Below are positions 21,693-27,412 of a stretch of DNA of 27,412 nucleotides, in pieces. The stretch spans positions 1-27,412 of the forward strand of contig DBRW01000006.1 in assembly GCA_002306075.1 (NCBI GenBank), in the 5' to 3' direction. The DNA comes from Synergistaceae bacterium UBA1358 (GTDB lineage: Bacteria > Synergistota > Synergistia > Synergistales > Synergistaceae). How positions within the stretch are numbered: position 1 is the first letter of the stretch; each line of letters starts with the position of its first letter. The notes under the pieces were generated by a model, which saw only the letters and a list, made by a program, of their open reading frames with translations, searched no databases and had not been told where the DNA came from. Position numbers and translations under genes: made by a program.

Positions 21693-22181
21693 ATGAAAGA
21701 AATGAGACCTACGACGGGCAAGGTCGTGCTGGCACTGTTCAACATACTCGGACCTCTGAAGGGCAAAAGCTTCCTTGACCTTTTTTCAGGTACCGGACAG
21801 ATAGCTCTCAATGCCTACAAGAGGGGCGCATCTCCGGTCTGTCTGGTCGAATCGGAGAGGAAGCGCTTCTGCGATATAGTTAAAAACATGCCTGAGGATG
21901 TAAAATGTCACTGCATGGATGTCAGAAGGGCCATGTCCAAATTTGAAAAAAACGGGGAGTCGTTTGACATCATCTATGCCGATCCTCCGTATGAACTGGG
22001 GTGGGGGGCCGAACTCCCCAAACTTTTGCATAAGCACAGCGGTATCCTCTCTCCCGGCGGAACGTTCATCTTCGAGCACTCAGAAAAAGAGGCCGCAGAT
22101 GATATCGAGGGCTGGGAGAGGGAAGAGAGAGCTTACGGCGGCACAGTTCTCACATTCTACAGAAGGAGTGTTGATCAATGA
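21693..22181 (+). CDS. rsmD: 16S rRNA (guanine966-N2)-methyltransferase RsmD, short N-terminus
   Basis: RsmD methylates N2 of G966 in 16S rRNA during 30S assembly. The 162-residue protein shows 'MRPTTGKVVLALFNIL' at its start, the SAM-binding 'FLDLFSGTGQIALNAYKRGA' (27-46) and the catalytic DPPY (97-100). Family members usually have 20-30 residues before the RPTT motif, with an arginine- and glycine-rich hairpin; these are missing, and a stop codon (TAA 21690-21692) directly precedes the ATG, so no in-frame extension is possible. The upstream frames show no lost N-terminus. It overlaps coaD, its usual partner, by four bases. Confidence 0.87.
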   Translation: MKEMRPTTGKVVLALFNILGPLKGKSFLDLFSGTGQIALNAYKRGASPVCLVESERKRFCDIVKNMPEDVKCHCMDVRRAMSKFEKNGESFDIIYADPPYELGWGAELPKLLHKHSGILSPGGTFIFEHSEKEAADDIEGWEREERAYGGTVLTFYRRSVDQ

Positions 22182-22666
22182 TTAGGGCCGTGTATCCCGG
22201 ATCTTTCGACCCGATAACGAACGGGCACATTTATATAGCCGAAAGAGGGGCAGCCCTCTTCGATGAACTTGTCGTGGCAGTCCTCGTAAATCCCGAGAAG
22301 AGATCGACGTTCAGCGAAGAAGAGAGACAGATCATGGCCAAAGAAGCGCTTGTCCACCTTCCGAACGTCAAGGTGAAATTTTTCGAGGGGCTTCTGGTAG
22401 ATTTTATGAGGCAGGAGCAGAGCAGGATAATAATAAGGGGCCTTCGCGCGCTTTCCGACTTCGAATATGAATTCCAGCTCGCTCAGATGAACAGACAGCT
22501 GGCCCCCGAGATAGAGACCTTCTTCATCGTCACGGACGCCAAATACTCATATCTTTCAAGCAGGGGGATCAAGGATGCCTTCCAGTTCGGCGGCGCGATA
22601 AAAGATATGGTCCCGCCCGGAGTATTCAGGCGCCTGAGGGAGCGCATACCCCCGCGCAACGTGTAG
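22178..22666 (+). CDS. coaD: Phosphopantetheine adenylyltransferase
   Basis: CoaD transfers AMP from ATP to 4'-phosphopantetheine, the fourth step of coenzyme A synthesis. The 162-residue protein, of normal length, begins 'AVYPGSFDPITNGHIYI' with the nucleotidyltransferase TNGH at 14-17. It has 'RGLRALSDFEYEFQLAQMN' in the middle and 'SSRGIKDAFQFGGAI' with 'VPPGVFRRL' at the end. The ATG overlaps the rsmD stop, with AAGGAG upstream. The rsmD-coaD pair is widely conserved. It converges on a GNAT gene only 3 bases away, without an evident terminator. Confidence 0.96.
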   Translation: MIRAVYPGSFDPITNGHIYIAERGAALFDELVVAVLVNPEKRSTFSEEERQIMAKEALVHLPNVKVKFFEGLLVDFMRQEQSRIIIRGLRALSDFEYEFQLAQMNRQLAPEIETFFIVTDAKYSYLSSRGIKDAFQFGGAIKDMVPPGVFRRLRERIPPRNV

Positions 22667-22669
22667 CCG

Positions 22670-23095
22670 TCATCTGTCCTTCGGACGGGGACCCCGTATC
22701 TCCATAAGATCCTTAGGACGTGAGATGACCTTGAATCCGCATTTCTCGTAGAGCCCGTGCGCGTCTCCGGTCACAAGGAGCCATTGGTAGACATCTGCCA
22801 GGTCCGGATGGGCCAGGACGAGTTCGACCATCTTTCGGCAGATGCCCTTATGCCTGAACTCCTCATCAACGTAAAAGTCAGTCAGGTATGCGAATCTCGT
22901 CTTGTCCGAGATGACGCGGCCATAGGCTATCTGTCTGCCCTCTTCGGAAAAGGCCCCGATCACAAGGGCGGAATTCAACGCAGCTTTTTTCATCTCGTCC
23001 TCTTTGATGCCGATGGACCAATATGCCTGCGAGAGCATCTCTGTCACCCTTTTATAATCCATTGAATCGGATCCGCATTTGTATGTGATGTCCAT
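22670..23095 (-). CDS. GNAT family N-acetyltransferase
   Basis: This small GCN5-related acetyltransferase of 141 residues would move an acetyl group from acetyl-CoA to an unknown amine. Motif A is visible as 'TDFYVDEEFRHKGICRKMVELVL' (about residues 72-94), with R81-x-x-G-x as the pyrophosphate-binding loop, and 'LYEKCGFKVISRP' near the C-terminus is the usual motif-B ending. ATG 23095 has GGGGA 6 bases upstream; ATG 23101 overlaps the tmcAL stop but sits against that site. It follows tmcAL with overlap or a 2-base gap and so is probably co-transcribed. The substrate is unknown. Confidence 0.85.
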   Translation of the reverse strand: MDITYKCGSDSMDYKRVTEMLSQAYWSIGIKEDEMKKAALNSALVIGAFSEEGRQIAYGRVISDKTRFAYLTDFYVDEEFRHKGICRKMVELVLAHPDLADVYQWLLVTGDAHGLYEKCGFKVISRPKDLMEIRGPRPKDR

Positions 23096-23097
23096 GA

Positions 23098-24315
23098 TCA
23101 TTCCCCGCTTATGATTATTTTTCTGGAATGTTCTTTTCCGAATTCTCCCTTGGCTACCAGCTGCTCCCATATCTCGGAGCCTATGAGTTCGTATCTCATG
23201 ACTTTCGACGCGGCATCGGATAACGAGGAAGCGGCGCCGCACCTTGTGACGACGGGCAGCGATGCTGTCTTCCTCATGCGCTTCAGCATCTTTCTGCCGT
23301 TTTCGTTCATTCCGAGCACCCTTATGTAGGGCGGTCCCATCCTTTGGAATGCCCTGTTGGTCCAGTGTTCGAGACCGATAAGTATGTGTACGGCGTGTCT
23401 CTGTATCCGTCCCAGCGGGTATCTCCTGCTGGTGCATGCCTTCCCCCACTCGGTGAAAGAGCTGCTCACTATGGCTTTTTCTCTCAGCAGGTACTCTATT
23501 CCCTCTCCGATCTCCGCGTAGTTTGAGATCTCTTCGGGCGACATCGATATGAGTTTGGCGCGGAGGATATTCCACAGCTTTCCTTCGTCGGTGCAGGCCC
23601 GTCCTTTTTTGATCGCATCATTTAATATTCCGGCCGAAAAATCGGGGAGCCGCGACAGGGCCTCTGAGACCTTTCCCGCTGCAATGGCCTTGCGTACGGC
23701 GGTAGCGCTTGAAAACTCAGTAAGCTCGTTTTCGTGATATCCCGATCCCAGCCTCTTTACCGGGACCGCATCTATTTTCCAGTTTTGTCTCTTTATCCTG
23801 AGCATGTATGAGAGAGCAAGGGAGTTGTTCGAACCTTTGAGTTTTTCCGCCGTGCCCGGTATCATGCGGTCAAGGGCCGCGGCCCTCGATTCAACAAAAG
23901 AAGAGCCTTTGTCAAGTTCTTCTTTTAAAGAAAACTTGAAAGGTTGCGGTTCTTCGATTAAAATATCTAAGATTTTGTCCATTTGCCATTCGGGGGATTC
24001 CACCCCAAAAGAGATGTGGGTAACGATGCCTGTCTTTGCAAGGATATCGACGGCGGCATTGGCGAATACGCCTGCGTTGTGGGCGGAAAAGACGAGAGGA
24101 AGCTCAAGCACGAGGTCGGCCCCGCAATCAAGGGCGGCGCGTGCCCTCTCCCACTTTGAGATCAGAGCAGGTTCTCCTCTCTGGACAAAGTTTGAGGAGA
24201 GGACGACTACGATGCCCTCGGCGCCGGAGAGTGCGCGCGCCTGATCCATGTGGTGCCTGTGCCCGAGGTGGAGCGGGTTATATTCGGCAACAATCCCTGT
24301 TATGGGAGTATGCAT
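23098..24315 (-). CDS. tmcAL: tRNA(Met) cytidine acetate ligase TmcAL (YlbM family)
   Basis: TmcAL uses acetate and ATP to form N4-acetylcytidine at the wobble position of elongator tRNA-Met. The 405-residue protein begins 'TPITGIVAEYNPLHLGHRHH', with the nucleotidyltransferase HLGH at residues 16-19, followed by 'VVLSSNFVQRGEPALISKWERARAAL' and 'GADLVLELP', all typical. 'LKGSNNSLALSYMLRI' and 'HENELTEFSSATAVRKAI' are further family marks. ATG 24315 has GGTGAT upstream; an in-frame GTG at 24327 is less likely. It is divergent from ackA, which consumes or makes acetate, and followed by the GNAT gene. The acetate link with ackA is suggestive only. Confidence 0.92.
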   Translation of the reverse strand: MHTPITGIVAEYNPLHLGHRHHMDQARALSGAEGIVVVLSSNFVQRGEPALISKWERARAALDCGADLVLELPLVFSAHNAGVFANAAVDILAKTGIVTHISFGVESPEWQMDKILDILIEEPQPFKFSLKEELDKGSSFVESRAAALDRMIPGTAEKLKGSNNSLALSYMLRIKRQNWKIDAVPVKRLGSGYHENELTEFSSATAVRKAIAAGKVSEALSRLPDFSAGILNDAIKKGRACTDEGKLWNILRAKLISMSPEEISNYAEIGEGIEYLLREKAIVSSSFTEWGKACTSRRYPLGRIQRHAVHILIGLEHWTNRAFQRMGPPYIRVLGMNENGRKMLKRMRKTASLPVVTRCGAASSLSDAASKVMRYELIGSEIWEQLVAKGEFGKEHSRKIIISGE

Positions 24316-24395
24316 ATATTCAATCACCGTCCTCTTATGGTAAGAATACCACAAAGATGCGGGGATAAAAGAATAAGGGAGGCAAACTGATTCTA

Positions 24396-25592
24396 ATGAA
24401 AATTCTAGTTCTTAACTGCGGGAGTTCTTCTTTCAAGTACCAGCTTATCGACATGGACGGAGAGGCAGTCCTTGCCAAGGGGCTCGTTGAGCGCATAGGC
24501 ATTGCCGGCTCAAAGATCAAGCATACGAAAACAGGAAAAGATCCTGTGACCCGTGAAGTCGATTTCCCGAACCATACAGTGGCGATCAAGTATGTACTTG
24601 AAATGCTCACCGACCCGGAACACGGCGTCCTCAAGGACCTGAGCGAGCTTTCTGCGGCAGGACACAGGATGGTCCACGGCGGAGAGAAGTTCACGTCGTC
24701 AGTGCTTGTCACCCCCGAAGTCATCCAGGCTATAGAAGAAGTCGTCCATCTGGCCCCCCTCCACAACCCTGCGAACCTCCAGGGCGTCCGTGCACTTATG
24801 GAAGTCCTCCCCGGGATCCCGAACGTGGTCGTATTCGACACGGCATTCCATCAGACGATGCCTCCGAAGGCCTTTACATACGGCATCCCCTTCAGCTATT
24901 ACGAAGAGGACAGGGTCCGCCGCTACGGTTTCCACGGAACCAGCCATTACTACGTGGCCAACAGGGCGGCCGAGATACTCGGCAGACCGATCGAGGAACT
25001 TAAGACAGTCACATGCCACCTCGGAAACGGAAGCTCCATCACCGCGGTCGACGGCGGCAAATCGGTAGACACGAGCCTCGGCTACGGTACAGCCGAAGGA
25101 GTCCTTATGGGAACACGCAGCGGGAGCCTGGACCCGTCGGTGATGCTCTACCTCATGGAGAAGCACGGTGACGTAAAGACGGTAAGCGATATCGTCCACA
25201 AGAAGAGCGGCCTTCAGGGCATCTCCGGTATATCAAGCGACCTCCGCGATGTCGAGGAAGCTGCCGAGAAGGGCGACGAACGTGCCAGACTCGCGCAGGA
25301 AATGCTTATCTACCATGTCAAGAAGTATATCGGTTCCTACGCCGCAGCGATGGGCGGGATAGATGTACTGGTATTCACCGCCGGCATAGGCGAGAACGGC
25401 ATCTCGTTCCGTGAAGATGTCTGCAGAGGGCTGGAATTCATGGGGATCAAGATCGATCCCGAAAAGAACAAGGTCCGCGGGAAAGAGGCCATCTTCAGCA
25501 CGCCGGATTCAAGGGTCATGGTAATGGTCATCCCGACAGACGAAGAGATGGTCATTGCAAGAGATACCAAGAAATGCTGCGAGGGAAGATAA
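24396..25592 (+). CDS. ackA: Acetate kinase
   Basis: AckA interconverts acetyl phosphate plus ADP with acetate plus ATP, the energy-conserving last step of acetate fermentation. The 398-residue protein has family length and shows 'LNCGSSSFKYQL' at residues 5-16, 'AAGHRMVHGG', 'FDTAFHQTMP', 'YGFHGTSHYYVA', 'HLGNGSSITAV' with 'KSVDTSLG', and 'VFTAGIGENG'. The ATG at 24396 is the natural N-terminus; AGGGAGG lies about 12 bases upstream, which is further than usual. No pta is adjacent. The gene runs into yceD after 10 bases, so it probably shares a transcript with yceD-rpmF. Confidence 0.97.
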   Translation: MKILVLNCGSSSFKYQLIDMDGEAVLAKGLVERIGIAGSKIKHTKTGKDPVTREVDFPNHTVAIKYVLEMLTDPEHGVLKDLSELSAAGHRMVHGGEKFTSSVLVTPEVIQAIEEVVHLAPLHNPANLQGVRALMEVLPGIPNVVVFDTAFHQTMPPKAFTYGIPFSYYEEDRVRRYGFHGTSHYYVANRAAEILGRPIEELKTVTCHLGNGSSITAVDGGKSVDTSLGYGTAEGVLMGTRSGSLDPSVMLYLMEKHGDVKTVSDIVHKKSGLQGISGISSDLRDVEEAAEKGDERARLAQEMLIYHVKKYIGSYAAAMGGIDVLVFTAGIGENGISFREDVCRGLEFMGIKIDPEKNKVRGKEAIFSTPDSRVMVMVIPTDEEMVIARDTKKCCEGR

Positions 25593-25602
25593 AAGGAGAA
25601 TA

Positions 25603-26193
25603 ATGGCAGAGTATATCGAAGCCGCGCCCCAAAGCTGGCATCACAGACTTGTCATCCCGGCTGTCCCGAAGGACGGCACTTCTTTTACGGAAAGTTTTTT
25701 TGTTTCGGCTGACAGGAAGATCAGCTACTGGGGACAGCTTTATTCCCTCGATGGCCCGCTTGAGGTCGAGGTGGAGGCTTACAGGACGGAAGGCCGGATA
25801 ATCACCTCCATATCGGTATCCGGAAAGCTGACTGCCCCGTGTTCAAGATGTCTTGAACCTGCGGGGGTTGCAATTGAGGGAGAATTAAGGTATCTTTTCT
25901 CACTGGACAAAGAAGAGGACAAAAGAGCCGAACAGGGACTCGAAGCAGACGGAGACGAAGAGGTCATGATCCTTGACTCATGGGAGGATGAGATAGACCT
26001 CGGCCCTCTTGTCTGGGAAGTCCTGATAACACTGCTTCCGTCCGCACCTCTCTGCTCGCAGGACTGCAGGGGACTCTGTCCGAAATGCGGGGCCGATCTG
26101 AATAAGACGACGTGCTCCTGTTCCGATGACGCGGGAGATCCGCGCCTTGAAGTATTGAGATCTTTAGTGCAGAAAGACCGGGAAAATAACTGA
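25603..26193 (+). CDS. yceD: YceD/DUF177 family metal-binding protein
   Basis: This 196-residue DUF177 protein lies directly before rpmF, as in most bacteria and in plant homologues, where a role in 23S rRNA accumulation has been reported. It contains a 'CSRCLEP' element near residue 83 and a C-terminal cysteine cluster ('LCSQDCRGLCPKCGADLNKTTCSC') that probably binds zinc. The middle is acidic. ATG 25603 follows AAAGGAG by 5 bases; the upstream in-frame GTG/ATG codons lie within ackA and lack a good site. The molecular function is not established. Confidence 0.9.
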   Translation: MAEYIEAAPQSWHHRLVIPAVPKDGTSFTESFFVSADRKISYWGQLYSLDGPLEVEVEAYRTEGRIITSISVSGKLTAPCSRCLEPAGVAIEGELRYLFSLDKEEDKRAEQGLEADGDEEVMILDSWEDEIDLGPLVWEVLITLLPSAPLCSQDCRGLCPKCGADLNKTTCSCSDDAGDPRLEVLRSLVQKDRENN

Positions 26194-26267
26194 CTGCATA
26201 AAAAGTAAAAAAGTGATAGAATTGCACAGGCGACATTTTCGCCGATGATCTAAGGGGGGAACAAATT

Positions 26268-26471
26268 ATGGCAACTCCGAAAAGGCGGGTATCCCACTCA
26301 CGTACACACAACCGCAAGGCACAGTGGCTGGGTGCTCTTTCAGGCCCGAGTCTCACGGCCTGCACCCATTGCGGCGAGATGATAGAGACATATAAAGCCT
26401 GCCCTGCATGCGGCTACTACAAGGGCCGTCAGGTTATAAAAGTTTCAGAAGCCTCTGCAGCTAAGGATTAA
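26268..26471 (+). CDS. rpmF: 50S ribosomal protein L32, zinc-binding form
   Basis: L32, 67 residues, is a small protein of the large ribosomal subunit. It begins 'MATPKRRVSHSRTHNRKAQW' region (20 residues, typical) and has a zinc ribbon with cysteines 32, 35, 45 and 48 (CTHC and CPAC). It is therefore the cysteine-containing form, not the zinc-independent paralogue. AAGGGGGGAAC is a very strong ribosome-binding site. The 74-base gap before it contains a small 5-bp hairpin (26229-26243) and an A-rich stretch, but no convincing promoter. Two strong terminators follow. Confidence 0.95.
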   Translation: MATPKRRVSHSRTHNRKAQWLGALSGPSLTACTHCGEMIETYKACPACGYYKGRQVIKVSEASAAKD

Positions 26472-26488
26472 TGGAACGATAATCAATA

Positions 26489-26532
26489 GATCCGGAGCAA
26501 AAGGTCGCCCCTTTTGCTCCGGATCTTGTTTT
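26489..26532 (+). terminator. Strong terminator after rpmF
   Basis: A perfect 16-bp stem (26489-26504 with 26510-26525, beginning GATCCGGAGC) closes the 5-base loop TCGCC and is followed by TTGTTTT. It ends the ackA-yceD-rpmF transcript. Confidence 0.92.
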
Positions 26533-26545
26533 GCGGCAGACCGTC

Positions 26546-26592
26546 AAAAGCCGCGGCAAAGCGTATCTCCGTTGACTTGCCGCGGCTTTTTT
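26546..26592 (+). terminator. Second, tandem terminator
   Basis: AAAAGCCGCGGCAA (26546-26559) pairs perfectly over 14 bp with 26577-26590, around a 17-base loop, and the 3' arm runs into six T. Only 13 bases separate it from the first terminator and no gene lies between. A competing pairing of GTCAA (26543-26547) with TTGAC (26572-26576) is possible. Confidence 0.85.
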
Positions 26593-26618
26593 AGATTTGC
26601 GGCGCGCGTAATTTATTA

Positions 26619-26647
26619 TTGACAACTTTTAATTTCTGTAATATCTT
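26619..26647 (+). promoter_or_regulatory. Promoter of fapR-plsX
   Basis: A perfect TTGACA (26619-26624) is followed after 17 bases by TATCTT (26642-26647, four of six). Transcription should begin near 26653. The surroundings are A/T-rich, and a candidate FapR operator begins just downstream at 26656. Confidence 0.65.
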
Positions 26648-26655
26648 GTCTGGTG

Positions 26656-26672
26656 TTATGACCTGCTAACAA
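26656..26672 (+). promoter_or_regulatory. Candidate FapR operator
   Basis: The 17 bases TTATGACCTGCTAACAA resemble the Bacillus FapR box (TTAGTACCTG..ACTAA type): the outer TTA and AA, the core ACCTG and the following TA are kept, and the differences fall at two pairs of positions placed symmetrically in the arms. It lies over the predicted transcription start of fapR, the position used for autorepression in Bacillus. Binding is an inference from the match and the location. Confidence 0.6.
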
Positions 26673-26696
26673 ATACATTTGCCGGGAGATGCACCG

Positions 26697-27266
26697 ATGC
26701 GCTCAGAGCTTAAGAAGCAAAGGCATAAAAAGCTGATAGAGCTCATATCGAACAACCCGCTCATGACTGACGAAGAGATAGCCGTATCCCTCGGAGTGAG
26801 TATGAGCACTGTGCGTCTTGACCGCGGGATCCTCTCCATCCCTGAACTGAGGGAGAGGATGCGCAACATGGCGGAACAGGCGACCAGCAGGCTCAAATCT
26901 TTGAGAGCAGAAGAAGTCGTAGGCGAACTCATTGAACTCGAACCCGACGGGTGGGCCCTTTCTGTGCTGAATACTACCAGGGACATGGCGTTCAGACATA
27001 CCAATCTTGTCGGTGATTACTACATATATGCCCAGGCTGCCACCCTTGCCATAGCGACCATAGACAGGGACATGGTCGTGGTCGGCTCTGCAAGGCTTAG
27101 GTATCGGCGTGCGGCTTATGTAGGCGAAAGGATATTTGCCAGGTCAAAAGTGGGGACCCATAAGGGTGACAAATACGTTGTCAGTGTACATACCCGTGTT
27201 GCTGACAGGGAAGTTTTTGTCGGAAGATTCGTGGTAGTTGCAAAAAATTCTGAAGAACTGGCATAG
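26697..27266 (+). CDS. fapR: Fatty-acid biosynthesis transcriptional repressor FapR
   Basis: FapR represses fatty-acid and phospholipid synthesis genes and is released by malonyl-CoA or malonyl-ACP. The 189-residue protein is about the length of Bacillus FapR. It has an N-terminal helix-turn-helix (about residues 20-45, with 'TDEEIAVSLGVSMSTVRLDR'), the hallmark linker 'LSIPELRERMRNMAE', 'EVVGELIELE' and a C-terminal hotdog ligand domain with 'GDYYIYAQAATLAIATIDRD' and 'VGERIFARSKV'. ATG 26697 follows GGGAGA (26684-26689) by 7 bases; a TTG at 26679 is open but less likely. plsX follows after 14 bases, as in Firmicutes. Confidence 0.95.
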   Translation: MRSELKKQRHKKLIELISNNPLMTDEEIAVSLGVSMSTVRLDRGILSIPELRERMRNMAEQATSRLKSLRAEEVVGELIELEPDGWALSVLNTTRDMAFRHTNLVGDYYIYAQAATLAIATIDRDMVVVGSARLRYRRAAYVGERIFARSKVGTHKGDKYVVSVHTRVADREVFVGRFVVVAKNSEELA

Positions 27267-27280
27267 ATGGGGGAAAAGAT

Positions 27281-27412
27281 ATGCTGATAGCACTTGATGC
27301 AATGGGAGGGGACCATGCCCCGCTGGAGCCGTGCCACGGCGCGATACTTGCCTGCCGCGAACAGCCGCACCTTTCCGTTGCGCTGATAGGTGACAGCGAA
27401 AAAATAAAACCG
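27281..27412 (+). CDS. plsX: Phosphate acyltransferase PlsX (5' part)
   Basis: PlsX converts acyl-ACP to acyl phosphate, the donor for PlsY in phosphatidic acid synthesis. Only the first 44 codons are inside the window, but the start 'LIALDAMGGDHAP' is the family hallmark and 'VALIGDSEKI' follows. ATG 27281 has GGGGGAAAAG just upstream. It is the second gene of the fapR transcript; fabH, fabD, fabG, acpP and fabF are expected beyond the window by analogy with Firmicutes. Confidence 0.93.
   Translation, partial: MLIALDAMGGDHAPLEPCHGAILACREQPHLSVALIGDSEKIKP

Noticed and set aside
22670..23575. Long 301-codon version of the GNAT protein
   Set aside because: The N-terminal 160 residues are an out-of-frame reading of tmcAL. 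The GNAT domain begins at MDITYK, and a ribosome-binding site precedes that ATG.
1..27412. Mobile elements, CRISPR arrays, toxin-antitoxin or defence genes
   Set aside because: I saw no transposase, integrase, regular repeat array, terminal inverted repeats or recognisable defence gene; the segment reads as core chromosome.

Overview
The window is a gene-dense bacterial chromosomal segment of about 27.4 kb. It carries almost entirely core housekeeping genes, one tRNA and no mobile element, CRISPR array or phage gene. Several traits fit an anaerobic amino-acid-fermenting bacterium of the Synergistota type: a Liv branched-chain amino-acid ABC transporter, HydE for [FeFe]-hydrogenase maturation, acetate kinase, a TrpRS with a Thermotoga-like iron-sulfur motif, Firmicutes-like gene order, and heavy use of AGG/AGA and ATA codons. 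The assignment is an inference from gene content and gene order, not a proof.

Layout. Positions 1-4229 hold the end of livK, a leaky terminator hairpin, then the translationally coupled livHMGF. Positions 4230-4499 are a non-coding gap with a strong hairpin. hydE (4500-5540) follows, then a Nif3-family gene with its own promoter. Positions 6460-9597 carry trpS-scpA-scpB-rluB. Positions 9694-16510 are a long, tightly packed run: cmk, hflX, yicC, remA, gmk, rpoZ, coaBC and a degenerate priA. The yicC-remA-gmk-rpoZ-coaBC-priA order is that of Bacillus. der follows, then hup with a very clear promoter and terminator, then tRNA-Pro(GGG) with its own promoter and terminator. rsmA-trmB come next, then a minus-strand MFS transporter divergent from rsmD-coaD, and a minus-strand GNAT-tmcAL pair. 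The window ends with ackA-yceD-rpmF, two tandem terminators, and fapR-plsX (plsX cut by the window end).

How the genes work together: amino acids enter through Liv, acetate kinase yields ATP, and HydE supports hydrogen metabolism. A large block serves nucleotide and CoA supply (cmk, gmk, coaBC, coaD), ribosome biogenesis and tRNA/rRNA modification (der, hflX, rluB, rsmA, rsmD, trmB, tmcAL, rpmF, yceD) and chromosome structure (scpAB, hup, priA). fapR-plsX opens a fatty-acid/phospholipid operon with a plausible FapR operator on its promoter.

I found no clear new multi-gene system. The best second-look items are a PriA that has lost every recognisable helicase ATPase motif while keeping all eight zinc cysteines, a TrpRS with an exact C-x22-C-x6-C-x2-C iron-sulfur motif, a candidate FapR operator, an RsmD lacking its N-terminal arm, and a stem-loop at the predicted 5' end of the hup mRNA.
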